Shown here one piece after another: positions 49,700 to 59,447 of a stretch of DNA of 64,000 bases. The stretch lies in assembly GCA_003151115.1 (NCBI GenBank), contig PLWS01000001.1:239438-303437 (forward strand). The letters run 5' to 3'. Position numbers and translations under genes: made by a program. This stretch comes from Vulcanimicrobiota bacterium. Lineage in GTDB: Bacteria; Vulcanimicrobiota; Vulcanimicrobiia; Vulcanimicrobiales; Vulcanimicrobiaceae. Positions within the stretch are counted from its first letter, which is position 1. Every line of letters begins with the position of its first letter. Under the pieces are notes generated by a model. It had not been told where the DNA came from and did not search any database. It saw nothing but the letters and a program-made list of their open reading frames with translations.

Positions 49700-51529
49700 T
49701 TACGGTGTAATCTTCCCGATCACGTTGGCTCTGGTTTCGGCAAACCAGAGGTTGCCGTCGGGGCCTGCGGCGATGCCTAGCACGAATGCCGGATTACCCG
49801 GAGGAACCCTCGGAACCCCATACGCGGTGGACAAACCGCTCGTGGTGATTCTCGTGATCGTGCCCGCCGAGTCGTCCGTAAACCAGAGGTTGCCGTCCGG
49901 CCCTGCGGCGATGCCGAACCCCACGTACACAAAAACCGGATACTGGGTAAACGAGCCGCTCGTGGTGATCTTCCCGATCCCGGAGCTACCGCTTCCGATA
50001 AACCAGAGGTTGCCGTCCGGACCTGCGGCGATGCCTTGCGGATACGAGTTGCTAATGGGAATCGCATATTCGGTGATCGAGCCGCTGGTAGTGATCTTTC
50101 CGATCTTATTGCCGTTGTTTTCGGTAAACCAGAGGTTGCCGTCCGGGCCTGCTGCGATGCCCCGCGGCGCCGCGCTCGCAGTCGGAATCACATACTCGGT
50201 AAACGCACCGCTCGTGGTGATCTCCCCGATCTTGTTGCCACCGCCTTCGGTAAACCACAGGTTGCCGTCCGGACCTGCGGCGATGCCTTGCGGGCTCGCG
50301 CTGGCCGTCGGAATCGTATACGCGGTGATCGAGCCGCTGGTAGTGATCTTTCCGATCTTGCTGCCGTCGGTAAACCACAGGTTGCCGTCCGGACCTGCGG
50401 CGATGCCGCCCGGGACGCCACCCGTCGGAATCACATATTCGGTGAACGTGCCGCCCGTGGTGATCTTCCCGATCTTGTTGGCGCTCTCTTCGGTAAACCA
50501 GAGGTTGCCGTCCGGGCCTGCGGCGATGCCGCGCGGCCCCGCGCTGGCCGTCGGAATCGGATACTCTACGATCGTTCCACTCGTAGGCTTGACCGGCGAG
50601 GAGTAAATACCGCCTGAGCTTCCGATGACATAGAGATGTGTGCTGTCGGTCGAGATGCTGACTCCGGCGCCGCTCTGAACGCTCCAACCGGGTGTGCTCA
50701 GATCGTAATAGTAGATATTATTGCCGTTGCTGTTCGCAGGATAGCCCAGAACGAAGACCCCGCCGATGGTCGTCGGCGCGATTGCTGACGCGCTCCCGGG
50801 GAGCTGCACGAAACTGTTATCCGGATTCTTGTAATAGATGCTGCCGATGGAATTGAGAACATACAAACCATTCGCCGAAACGGTTCCATTGGAAAGCGTA
50901 TAGCTATTCGGATCCCATGACGCAGCGATCCGCACGCCGGCACCCGGCACTTGCGACCAAGTTCCGCTCACGTTGTGCCAGATCGCTTGATCGCTGCCGG
51001 CCGAATTGCCGTTGGAGAGCACATAGATCGAGCCGTCTGAAGCAGCGGTGATGTCGCTGCATCCGCCGCCCAGCCCGGTCCATGTTCCGCCGCTATACGA
51101 GTAAGCTCCGCCGCCGGAGTTGATCGCGTAGAGCGTGCCGTCGGGCGCAACCGAAAGCCGCGTGGCCATTCCGGAGATATTGGTCCACGTTCCGCCGACA
51201 TAATGCCAGATATACTTATCGGAACCGGCAGGCGCGGTAGAGAGCACCCAGAGCGAACCGTCGGGAGCCGCGGCGGCATAACTAGCTGCGCCAGGAATCT
51301 GCGTCCAACTCGCGCCTTGAATTGCACTTTGCGGTTTTACGGCCATGACGCTGGCCGGAAGAATTGCGGTGTGCGCCATCGGCGCAGGTGCGATCGAGCC
51401 AGGTGAAACCGACTGCGGCGTACCGAGCATGATGCCGCCGGTCTGCGGGGTCATATGCCTCGCACCCGAGCATCCCGCCAGGACGACGGTAAACGCAAGT
51501 GCGGAGAATAAAAAAGAACGAAAGCTCAT
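49700..51529 (-). CDS. Two-propeller lipoprotein (tectonin-like plus Vgb-like repeats)
   Basis: The 609-residue protein has a signal peptide with lipobox VVLAGC (near residue 20). A first set of repeats (about 65-300) reads WTQIPGAASYAAAAPDGSLWVLS and TWTNISGMATRLSVAPDGTLYAI, like tectonin (TECPR) blades. A second propeller (about 310-609) has seven repeats with AAGPDGNLWFTE...IGKITTSG. It is the only gene of the second cassette (49.6-52.0 kb), transcribed toward the copy 2 repeat. The protein is probably a surface-exposed sugar- or peptide-binding protein. Confidence 0.8.
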   Translation of the reverse strand: MSFRSFLFSALAFTVVLAGCSGARHMTPQTGGIMLGTPQSVSPGSIAPAPMAHTAILPASVMAVKPQSAIQGASWTQIPGAASYAAAAPDGSLWVLSTAPAGSDKYIWHYVGGTWTNISGMATRLSVAPDGTLYAINSGGGAYSYSGGTWTGLGGGCSDITAASDGSIYVLSNGNSAGSDQAIWHNVSGTWSQVPGAGVRIAASWDPNSYTLSNGTVSANGLYVLNSIGSIYYKNPDNSFVQLPGSASAIAPTTIGGVFVLGYPANSNGNNIYYYDLSTPGWSVQSGAGVSISTDSTHLYVIGSSGGIYSSPVKPTSGTIVEYPIPTASAGPRGIAAGPDGNLWFTEESANKIGKITTGGTFTEYVIPTGGVPGGIAAGPDGNLWFTDGSKIGKITTSGSITAYTIPTASASPQGIAAGPDGNLWFTEGGGNKIGEITTSGAFTEYVIPTASAAPRGIAAGPDGNLWFTENNGNKIGKITTSGSITEYAIPISNSYPQGIAAGPDGNLWFIGSGSSGIGKITTSGSFTQYPVFVYVGFGIAAGPDGNLWFTDDSAGTITRITTSGLSTAYGVPRVPPGNPAFVLGIAAGPDGNLWFAETRANVIGKITP

Positions 51530-52279
51530 AACCGCTCCAAAGCAGCGCGCGAGCCAGTCGAACGCTTCAGTTGGCCCTTCCGGCGCCGAAGATGCGTGAA
51601 TCTCATGAATGAATGCCTCCGTTGTCGATCTCACGCTATGACCGCATCGAGAAGAAGTTGAGAACATCCGTGCGCGAGCCGCGTTGGGACACGGGCTCAC
51701 CCAGTCGAGGGTCGGCTGGAGCCTGCTTTCCAGGCGGACGCATTCGTGCTGGGATACTACACAAGGGCGCGCAAACGTCCGGTGCGCATGCCGACTGGGA
51801 CAGCCACCCTGATGAACCTAGTGAAGCCGACATCGCGGAAGCAATGCAGAATCCATCGACTGAAAACGATAGCTCCAGATTGCGCCGGTTGAACGCGAGC
51901 TGACGGGCTTTCTACTTCCCCTTCTACTTACAGGCTATAACGTATGGTAATCCATGGTAATCGTAAGGATTGATTATGCGGTCTTCAGGAAGCCCAATCC
52001 ATATGAATGCCTATCAATAAGCCAACGCATTCGAATCCCGTTGGGGCTACCAATAACAGCTCGATTGCATCGAACTCTTTCCTTATAAATACACGAAGTG
52101 ATTGAGCCGTCACCTTAAGATTGACACGTCCGCGACGGTCGCCGTGAGATTACTGCTCACATAATAGGGCATTTTGAAAAGGGGCGAGACCGCGGCGTTT
52201 CAAGGCGCGAGGGCCGCGTCTTAAACGATATAGGGATCGCACGCGCTGCCTTACTTCAGGCTGAGGTAGGTCATTTGGT
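51530..52279. other. 750 bases without a confident gene; carries tRNA-fragment copy 3
   Basis: A plus-strand frame at 51613-51903 lacks a ribosome binding site and recognisable features and is not accepted as a gene. The stretch includes copy 3 of the tRNA 3' fragment. Between 51910 and 52020 the DNA is AT-rich with a short repeated TATGGTAATC (51944 and 51953). The rest shows nothing recognisable. Confidence 0.5.
52030..52099. repeat. tRNA 3'-end fragment copy 3 with terminator-like hairpin
   Basis: It shares TTCGAATCCCGTTGGGGCTA plus CCAATAA with copy 2. It then has an AGCTCGATTGCATCGAACTC hairpin-like piece with two changes and TTTCCTTATA, and continues similar through the ACACGAAGTGATTG stretch. 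Unlike copy 2 it lacks the GGACTGGCCGGGACCCCTG lead. It is the right edge of the second cassette. Confidence 0.8.
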
Positions 52280-53263
52280 CTAACCGGATGGTGGTCGTTT
52301 AGATACTGTCCTCCGGAGAACGCGCAAGGTGTCTTGACAGCCGTAGAGCGTGGGAAGCGAGACGACATCTGAAACGCGCCAATCCGTGTCGAGCATTTCG
52401 TAGAATCTAGTATCGCCGGTCATTCCGGCCTGCAATTCGCCCCCGTAAATCAAAATGTCGCCCTTAAAACGCCGAAGTGCAGTAGACGCCATAACGTCGT
52501 CGTGAGGCGGCCAAATGAAAAGCAGACTGTTACAGGTACTATCACGCAAGGCTTCGTAGGAGCCAATTCGGATATCCGTCCATGCGGTAACCCCATATTT
52601 ATATTCATACCCTAGGTTCTTCCAAAAACGATTCTTACCGAGCCCGATTGGCGAACGATCCACGCAGTCGACGTACAGACCTCGCTTGCGAAGCAGATAA
52701 CTCCAATAGCCGTTTCCTGAGCCGAAGTCGATTAGACCCGATTTGGAGTTTTTCGCAATAGTATCCAGAGCTTCGGCGGTGGGAATTGCGAAACCGTAAC
52801 GCGCGCGAAATTCCGCTCGAGCGTTGTGGATGCGGGACACAGGAACTTGGGACAGAAATGTATGCGCATCATTTTCGATTTTTTCCGCCAAAGATCCGGG
52901 TGCTATTCCTTCGGGTCGATGATATGCGTAATCGACGGTGCGCGCGTTGAATGTCCGTCGTTTTCCGGAAACTATCGCAGCCCTTTCTTGCTTCAAGAAT
53001 TCTGTCATTGCGGGAATGATTTCTTCGGCGAGGACCATTCTAGTCGTTAGCAATATTTTTGCTTGAGCAGCTTGCAACAGCTGATTCATATCACTATTGT
53101 GAAGGGCCTCAGAGCACCGTGCACAGATAAGCCACTCGATAGCCCGTCCTTTCTTCCTGCCTTCAGGGGACTGGATTTCAACAGACGGAGATTCATAACG
53201 AGTATTTGGTTCGAATACACCACACAAGTCACATTTAACAAGCGCGATATCCAAATAGTTCAT
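52280..53263 (-). CDS. Methyltransferase-like protein with an N-terminal zinc-knuckle-like motif
   Basis: The 327-residue protein starts MNYLDIALVKCDLCGVF; CDLC and, about 40 residues later, CARC could bind one zinc. A helical section follows, and from about residue 200 a Rossmann-like SAM-binding segment GLIDFGSGNGYWSYLLRKRG, then VDCVDRSP and LLFIWPPHDD. This suggests a SAM-dependent methyltransferase acting on an unknown substrate. The ATG at 53261-53263 has AGGGTG upstream. A longer form starting 33 codons earlier lacks such a site. It lies next to the tRNA-fragment copy 3 and looks lower in GC, so it may be acquired. Confidence 0.65.
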   Translation of the reverse strand: MNYLDIALVKCDLCGVFEPNTRYESPSVEIQSPEGRKKGRAIEWLICARCSEALHNSDMNQLLQAAQAKILLTTRMVLAEEIIPAMTEFLKQERAAIVSGKRRTFNARTVDYAYHRPEGIAPGSLAEKIENDAHTFLSQVPVSRIHNARAEFRARYGFAIPTAEALDTIAKNSKSGLIDFGSGNGYWSYLLRKRGLYVDCVDRSPIGLGKNRFWKNLGYEYKYGVTAWTDIRIGSYEALRDSTCNSLLFIWPPHDDVMASTALRRFKGDILIYGGELQAGMTGDTRFYEMLDTDWRVSDVVSLPTLYGCQDTLRVLRRTVSKRPPSG

Positions 53264-53596
53264 GATCACCCTGTCGCCGTTCAGGCGAAAGGGGCGTGCG
53301 TAGAGCGAGTCGCTGCGAGAACCGAGCGCGACAAACTCAGCATCCACGATGCCGCTTTGCATATTATTAATGATAATTGATCACACGAGTATGCGGGCCG
53401 CCCTGTGGCGCGTGAGAAAAATAAATAGACAAAAACTCTACGCCGGCGGACCCGAGCGGCACCCGCTATTGATTAGTTTTTTTATCATGTCTTGGTAAGA
53501 ATCCCACCTTTTGGGAAAAGATACACGAGAAAAACTATGTCGAACTGCAGTGCTAGCCTATCATTTCGGTAAGCTGAGAATACCCCGAACTTCAAT
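53264..53596. other. AT-rich intergenic region
   Basis: 333 bases between the methyltransferase-like gene and the small lipoprotein gene, with AT-rich blocks such as TATTATTAATGATAATTG near 53360 that may hold the promoter of the methyltransferase-like gene. A weak TCCCA/TGGGA hairpin followed by TTCTT on the minus strand near 53510 could end the RHS transcript. No coding sequence is supported. Confidence 0.4.
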
Positions 53597-54142
53597 CTAC
53601 TTGCGTACGCGTTTTAAATAAGACTCGGCCTCGGTCACCTTCGCCAGCGCTCTGGCGCGAATGGTTTCAATTTTAGGAACCGGATCATGAGCTGATAGGT
53701 TCCCCCGGGCTAAGGAAAGATAGGAGCCGGCAGCTCGGACGGTTCGGTCCGTGGATGCGAGGCACGGTTTGATATTCTTGGCCGCGTTAGCGGTCGTCTC
53801 CCCGATCAAAGGGACTAACGACTGCATAGCAGAGGCAATGTCGTGCGCGCCGCGCCGTAAGTTATCATCTTCGTGCAGGCGCGAGCGGTTGAGGTCGACG
53901 ATGTATGACGCGTAGCGAAGGTTAAAAAGCGCTCGCAAATAGAACCATTTATGCGATAGAGCGTCGTTAGCGCCCTGGAGGGTCGCATTCAGCGCAATGC
54001 CCTGACGGAACATTACGGCGAGGCATGGAGGTGCAGGAGACGTTCGGACCTTTACGGCTTGTGAATCAGCAGCCATCGCACCACAGCCAGCGCTCGGTAC
54101 AAGGCCACAAGTAAGGATCGCGCTTAGGGCGAGAAATCGCAT
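53597..54142 (-). CDS. Small lipoprotein linked to the RHS gene (candidate immunity or partner protein)
   Basis: The 181-residue protein has a lipobox (VPSAGC, Cys near residue 20) and a mostly alpha-helical mature domain with two further cysteines (PCLAVMF and KPCLAS). The ATG at 54140-54142 has a very good AAGGAGG six bases upstream and lies 31 nt after the RHS stop, so it is in the same transcript. RHS toxins are normally followed by an immunity gene; a periplasmic lipoprotein would suit a toxin acting in the cell envelope. The family is not recognised, so the role is inference. Confidence 0.68.
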   Translation of the reverse strand: MRFLALSAILTCGLVPSAGCGAMAADSQAVKVRTSPAPPCLAVMFRQGIALNATLQGANDALSHKWFYLRALFNLRYASYIVDLNRSRLHEDDNLRRGAHDIASAMQSLVPLIGETTANAAKNIKPCLASTDRTVRAAGSYLSLARGNLSAHDPVPKIETIRARALAKVTEAESYLKRVRK

Positions 54143-54173
54143 AGAGCCTCCTTCGAACTCATCCGAAACCTTG

Positions 54174-57100
54174 TCACCATGGTGTGTTGTTACGGGTCGG
54201 ACCGACAACGACTACCGAGGTGTAGTTTGTCACGCCTGGATCGTTCGCTTCGCCGAATTGCGCGAGCGTTTGCAGGTACGATTCCCCGAGGCCTCCTTGG
54301 TTTCCGGCGGGCGTTATGTAGTACGAGTTGTAGGCACCGGTGTCATCAATCCAAAATACTTTTGTTGCCCCCTGATCGGGTCCGGGCGTTGTATTGTAAT
54401 CGGCTCCTCCCCAGAAGTTCTTTAATCCATTGACGGTCTTGTACCAGAATCGTTCTTCGAATGTGCCGGCTCCCCAGGCGCCGTCTCCCTTCGGCTCCCA
54501 GCTGGATATATACAATCCGGGAGCGATGTCCGCGTTAGCAAGCTCGCTAGCCCCTTCCGCTAGTATGCCGACAGGACCCTCGCGTGACGAGGCAACCAAT
54601 TTCGCAAGGTCACCAAGGACGACTCCGATCTCTGCTCCGCTTGGTGCGTAGAAATAAATTTTTATGTTCACGAGGGGCTGACCAAACATGAGGCTTTGGT
54701 TGTCGTAGAAGTACCCAGGGATCCAAGGTTCCGTAGGCTTGCCCCCTGGGGCTTGCGTTGGAGGACTCCCACCATAGCAAAAGCTGGCGGTTGGGTGGCA
54801 AGCGCCGCCGGCCTGCGGTATTTGATACGGTCGCGAAGTTCCAGGCGAGTGTGGATTCCCGTCATTGGTCTGCGGTGATGTTGCAGCACTTTGGAGGCTG
54901 TCAAAATCTCCGCCGTTTTGCAGCTCATTTACGCCATCAGAGAATCGATCTAGCGCAGCGGTTCCCAGTACCTTGCCTTGTCCAACTCCGCTCGCGAGAT
55001 TGGAGGCCCCGGTAGTGGTGACCGATGCCGGGATCTGCATCGTCTGCCCACTGGCTTTGATGCAGCCAAATGCGCTGGTAGAATTCTGGTCAGTGCCCGC
55101 AGCGCCCGATGAGTTGTGGCAGAACGAAATCATTCCTAGTAATGAATCCCAAAATGTTAGCCCCGAAAATGCGGTATCCAAGGGAGTGATATCCGCGGTT
55201 CCCCCGTCGGGCAAATTGATTTTGATATCGTCTACCGCGCCCTGCGCGTTCGTCGTAAACAAAAGCTTATCGCCGTCCCAATGCAATGTATCATAGCTTA
55301 ACTGCGAGGTCGTCGCATTTGCATCGTAGACGGAAGGTGTAGAACCGATTTGGATCGCGTGTCCGTTGGGGCCCCAATGATATGACGTTAGCGTACTATT
55401 GAAGTTAGCGCTTATGCGCGAGTTCGGATCGTTCTGAGCGCCACTGATGATGCGGTTCTCGCCATCATATTGACGCGTGTCGGTTATGTCATACCCATTA
55501 CCAAAATGATCGACTGCGCTTTGATCCGAGCCGGTTTGCCGACCCGCGTTGTCGTATGAGAAAGCTGTGCCTGTGCTGTTGCCGTTTTGGTCGGTATACG
55601 GGTTTCCGTTATTAGTCAGAACGGCGTTTCGGCCATCCCAGTGGTCCGTATTATTGCTGCCTGTCCCGATTAGTGCCAGGCCATTAGCAAAGTAGGCCTG
55701 GCTGTGCGTATTGCGCGGATCGTATTCTATCTCATTTCTGGTCGTGTATACAAAGGTTCCACTGGAGCCGCTTGCGACGTTATAAACGTTACGATTATAC
55801 GAAAGAACGTTGCCCTCCGCATCGTAGCTAAATGAGCTGAGTGCAGCAGCGGGTAGAGTCTCGGCGGTAAGAACGCCCGTATTGGATCCGTTATTAATGT
55901 CATAGGCATATGTTGATCCGGCGCCGTTCGCGGCCGGGCCGGTCTCGGATCGCGCGAGCAATCGACCCGCGTTGGAATATGAGTAATTGATCGCGGAACT
56001 CCCGACGGCGGCATCAGCGTTTAAGTTGATCTGAATCTGTTGCGTGACGCCGTCATCGCGGTATGAATATCCGAAAAGTGTTGTTTGACTCAGCCCCGGC
56101 GAGGACACGTCAAGGGATGAGTTGGTGTTGTCCGCATAATAATGATAGCTAAGAGTGGCCGGGGACGTGACTCCGCCGCCGGATGGCTCCTGATCTTGGG
56201 TGAGTCGTTCTTCAGCATCGTAGGTGTAGTTTTCGGTCCCAAAGGCACTTGACGTGGCCGACCGTGTATTCCCATCGGCGTCGTACGTATAAGATTCTGA
56301 TGGCGTACTATCGTTATAGCTAATGCTAGTCGTGTGGCCGGCGGCGTCATATTGTGGCGTGCCGCATTGATTTGCGCCGTTGCAGTGCTGCGAGACTTCA
56401 GCGAAATTACCGTTCCCGTCGTAACTGATTGACTCGCCATATGGAGCATCGTTAAGCATGCGGTAACGTGTGACAACGCGGTCAGCAGCGTCGTATCCCG
56501 CTCCGCCCGTATCTTGAAACTGCGTGTTGTTCAAAGAAGGCTGTCCGGTCGCCCAGGAGAGGTTCTGATTAGATCCTGGAACCAAGAGCTCTTGACGTTT
56601 AAAAGAATTTCCATAGGCTCTAAACGACACGCTGGCCGAGCCAGTGATCGACACCGTCCCCCCTTGCGTCAGATCGTAAAACGTTCTCGTGATCCAAGGG
56701 TTTTGAAAGACATCATGGGTGTCTTGAGGGAGCTCGACCTCGACTAATCGGTCGACGGCATCATACCATTGCATCGTTCTACCCGCCTGATTGCCGGAGT
56801 GATGTGTTTCCGTTACGAGGTTTCCGTCCGCATCGTAGGTGGAGACCGTCGCATAAGCCGGCGCAGTCGATTGGCAACCACTGGGTGAACCGTCGAGTTG
56901 GTGCTGCAATGCGCTCTCGGTATAAAATACCTGCCCGTTATTGTAGTAGCACGTGTAGACAGTGACGCCGTCGGCATCAGTCTTTCGAGTCAAGCGATTC
57001 AACGAGTCGAAGACGGCAGATACGTGTCCGTGCTGGCTCCCGTTAGAATAAGTTACGGCATTGCCGAACTGATCATAGGTCGCTGCGTCTTGAGGAGTAC

Positions 57101-59234
57101 GCTGCGAGCCGTCGACTTGTCCGATCGTGTCACCGAACGAACCGGTGAGAAGGCCGTAGTCCCCTCCCTGGGAGTTGGCATCATGCGAGAGCGACCGATG
57201 GTAGCCAATTGCCGAATGGGTATCAGTGGATCGCCCAAATGGCTCAGCGCCGTCTGTGTAGTTCCAAACTGCCCATTCGGCGCCAGTCCCAGTCGGACAA
57301 AGCGAATCATTTGCGGCAGGTGTACTTGTCCAATCTTTTCCAAGCTGGTGCGTGTAGCTTGCCTGACAAACACTCGAAAGGTTATTGTAATTCACGCCGC
57401 TCGATAGGTCATATGAATAGAGCGTCGTCGGCCGAAACGTACCTGCATTAGTAGTCACCGCTGGCAGAGCGGACGCTATTAGGTTTCCGTTCAGGTCATA
57501 GGCGTAGTCCGTCGCGTTGCCGCGAGCATCGACCGTTTCAGTGAGATTATTGGTGGCGTCCCACGAACTTGATGTGACGAGCCACAGGTTTTCGCTCGCA
57601 CCTGTCCACCGTTGCATCTGCGTAACCCGCCCGACTGCGTCGTAGAACCAATTGGTGGCGTGCCCGTCAACGTCGGTCATACTCGTTTCGCCAGTAGTCG
57701 GATAGCTGAACGTCCTATAGATCACCGTGCTCCCGCCCGTTGTGTAGCCGGGCTGAATCGGCGTGTTTAGATCGTCGCTGGGCGTTGGGTTGGCGTATCC
57801 GTAGAGCAACACTCCGTCGATGCGGTTGTTGGCATCGTAATAAAAGTTTGTAAACGAGCCATCGGCGCCTCCCGAAAGGTTCCAGCGAGGGTTGGAAGTC
57901 CACGCCAGCTGATCGCCGGCGTTGTAGCCGTAGTCTTCTGTTAGGATGCTCGCGGCGCTGTTACCGATTTTACCAACCGATACCAAATCGTGGGCACCAC
58001 TGTAAGAATAGGTGACCTGCGCGCCGTCGGGCCGTGTGACGCCCGAGAGCAGCACCCTCCCGTTGACCGTGCCGAAAGCCAAAGTTAGTGCTTGGCCATC
58101 GGTATGTTGCACCACGATCTGGGTCAGATTTGCCGTAGTGGAAGAATCACCGCCCGACCAGTAGTAGTTGAGTTGAATGTAATTGTTTTGGTTACGGCCA
58201 AATATCCGGTAGAGCCGACCGGCATATCCAGCAATCGAGCTCGCATCGTAGGGGCTGTAGAAATAATAGACGACTCCGTTTTTTTGCGTCCAAAAGTAAC
58301 CGCCGCCGCTGCCATCGCCGCAGAGCGTATTATACATCCCCGGTGGGGGCGTATAGCATCCTGTCCCGTTTGGAGCATAGTCGTAGCGCGTCCCGTCGAC
58401 GTCGAATACGGTGATTCCCCCGGCGCTATTAAGTGCTAGGTGGGCACCATACGTCGTCGTCCATCCGTTGCCAAAGATATTGGGCGCGGGCGAGCCATCG
58501 TCGTTACCATAGCTGCCATTGGTGTCATTAGCGCTCATCGAGTTGTAGGTGCGCTGAAACTCCAGGTCAATTCCACGTTCAGTGACGACGAGATCGGACG
58601 CTTGGACAACGACGTTTCCGGTGCCAACGTTGACCATGTACTTACCGGTTCCCGGAAGCGCGCCTTCCTCGTATCTCCACCAGGTATTGGTGCCGGTGGC
58701 GTTCGTGCTGCCCGTAGTGACGTCGAACGTCGCGCGCGGAATCGACGGACGATGCGCTGGCGCAGGCAAGGCGGGGACGCGCACCACCGGATTGCGATCG
58801 ACGATCGGCGCCTGCACTGGTAACGCAGCGCGAAGACGCGATGCAGGAGCGGCAGTCGCAGTGCGCTGTGGCGCCGTCAATTTTTCGGCGTCTTTTGGCA
58901 AGAGTGGCCTAGCGCGCATCGTTGGGCCGGCAATGCGCTGACCGGAGCCATTGGACTGCGGCCGTATTATGCCGGTCAGACGAGTTTTGGTGGCGTCGAC
59001 ATGTGGTGCGGTGACACGAACAGGGCGCGGGGCGTGCATTGCGGCGTAACGATCAGGAGTTAGGATCATCGCAAATAGCGGGGATCCAACCAGCCAATTT
59101 GTCGCACCTCCCAGGTCGAGTCGTCCTTGCGCAAGCGTTGCACTAACATTCGCCCCCTCTGGGCCGGCGGCGGCCGCGCCGGTCGATTGGAGGCAGAGTG
59201 ACATTAGGAGCGTTGCGCAAATGAAGCGACGCAT
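54174..59234 (-). CDS. RHS/YD-repeat protein
   Basis: The 1686-residue protein has a signal peptide (ATLLMSLCLQSTGAAAAG) and a DUF6531-like opening of the RHS shell (about 170-290: VNVGTGNVVVQASDLVVTERGIDLEFQRTYNS). At least fourteen YD repeats follow (such as YDAVGRVTQMQ, YDLNGNLIAS, YDADGNTRSAT) up to about residue 1360. The canonical DPxGL hallmark that ends the RHS core is not found; SLLGMISFCHN stands near that point. The C-terminal approximately 300 residues match no toxin that I recognise. ATG 59232-59234 has GGGAGAG upstream; the frame is open to 59300 but that part lacks a ribosome binding site. It is less GC-rich than the chromosome around it. Confidence 0.85.
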   Translation of the reverse strand: MRRFICATLLMSLCLQSTGAAAAGPEGANVSATLAQGRLDLGGATNWLVGSPLFAMILTPDRYAAMHAPRPVRVTAPHVDATKTRLTGIIRPQSNGSGQRIAGPTMRARPLLPKDAEKLTAPQRTATAAPASRLRAALPVQAPIVDRNPVVRVPALPAPAHRPSIPRATFDVTTGSTNATGTNTWWRYEEGALPGTGKYMVNVGTGNVVVQASDLVVTERGIDLEFQRTYNSMSANDTNGSYGNDDGSPAPNIFGNGWTTTYGAHLALNSAGGITVFDVDGTRYDYAPNGTGCYTPPPGMYNTLCGDGSGGGYFWTQKNGVVYYFYSPYDASSIAGYAGRLYRIFGRNQNNYIQLNYYWSGGDSSTTANLTQIVVQHTDGQALTLAFGTVNGRVLLSGVTRPDGAQVTYSYSGAHDLVSVGKIGNSAASILTEDYGYNAGDQLAWTSNPRWNLSGGADGSFTNFYYDANNRIDGVLLYGYANPTPSDDLNTPIQPGYTTGGSTVIYRTFSYPTTGETSMTDVDGHATNWFYDAVGRVTQMQRWTGASENLWLVTSSSWDATNNLTETVDARGNATDYAYDLNGNLIASALPAVTTNAGTFRPTTLYSYDLSSGVNYNNLSSVCQASYTHQLGKDWTSTPAANDSLCPTGTGAEWAVWNYTDGAEPFGRSTDTHSAIGYHRSLSHDANSQGGDYGLLTGSFGDTIGQVDGSQRTPQDAATYDQFGNAVTYSNGSQHGHVSAVFDSLNRLTRKTDADGVTVYTCYYNNGQVFYTESALQHQLDGSPSGCQSTAPAYATVSTYDADGNLVTETHHSGNQAGRTMQWYDAVDRLVEVELPQDTHDVFQNPWITRTFYDLTQGGTVSITGSASVSFRAYGNSFKRQELLVPGSNQNLSWATGQPSLNNTQFQDTGGAGYDAADRVVTRYRMLNDAPYGESISYDGNGNFAEVSQHCNGANQCGTPQYDAAGHTTSISYNDSTPSESYTYDADGNTRSATSSAFGTENYTYDAEERLTQDQEPSGGGVTSPATLSYHYYADNTNSSLDVSSPGLSQTTLFGYSYRDDGVTQQIQINLNADAAVGSSAINYSYSNAGRLLARSETGPAANGAGSTYAYDINNGSNTGVLTAETLPAAALSSFSYDAEGNVLSYNRNVYNVASGSSGTFVYTTRNEIEYDPRNTHSQAYFANGLALIGTGSNNTDHWDGRNAVLTNNGNPYTDQNGNSTGTAFSYDNAGRQTGSDQSAVDHFGNGYDITDTRQYDGENRIISGAQNDPNSRISANFNSTLTSYHWGPNGHAIQIGSTPSVYDANATTSQLSYDTLHWDGDKLLFTTNAQGAVDDIKINLPDGGTADITPLDTAFSGLTFWDSLLGMISFCHNSSGAAGTDQNSTSAFGCIKASGQTMQIPASVTTTGASNLASGVGQGKVLGTAALDRFSDGVNELQNGGDFDSLQSAATSPQTNDGNPHSPGTSRPYQIPQAGGACHPTASFCYGGSPPTQAPGGKPTEPWIPGYFYDNQSLMFGQPLVNIKIYFYAPSGAEIGVVLGDLAKLVASSREGPVGILAEGASELANADIAPGLYISSWEPKGDGAWGAGTFEERFWYKTVNGLKNFWGGADYNTTPGPDQGATKVFWIDDTGAYNSYYITPAGNQGGLGESYLQTLAQFGEANDPGVTNYTSVVVVGPTRNNTPW

Positions 59235-59284
59235 AAGATACTCTCCCGCGAAGTAGCGACTTACGTGAAGTAAGCCAGTGCAAA

Positions 59285-59319
59285 CATAACAGAAAAGCAC
59301 CGCTCACCCGCAGCGGTGC
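59285..59319 (-). terminator. Hairpin plus U-tract in the RHS leader (possible attenuator)
   Basis: On the minus strand GCACCGCT, a 7-base loop and AGCGGTGC form an 8-bp stem followed directly by TTTTCTGTT. It stands between the promoter at 59448-59476 and the RHS start, not after any gene. It could therefore stop most RHS transcripts early unless relieved. Confidence 0.6.
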
Positions 59320-59447
59320 GTCGCTGCTAGGTTCCGCTTCTAATGCGCGAGATGTGTCGTTCGCAACGGAACGTATTCACCCGAACACCCTCCACCCCTC
59401 AAATTTGCAAAGATGCGAAGCGCGTCATTGCTTGCTTGAGTGATATG

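Noticed and set aside
49584-50617. Long plus-strand frames across the propeller gene (repeats such as NQRLPSGPAAMP)
   Set aside because: They are the complementary reading of the 42-residue propeller repeats and have no ribosome binding sites or recognisable fold.
51613-51903. 96-codon plus-strand frame upstream of the two-propeller lipoprotein
   Set aside because: No ribosome binding site, no recognisable features and an odd composition; it overlaps the probable promoter region of the lipoprotein gene.
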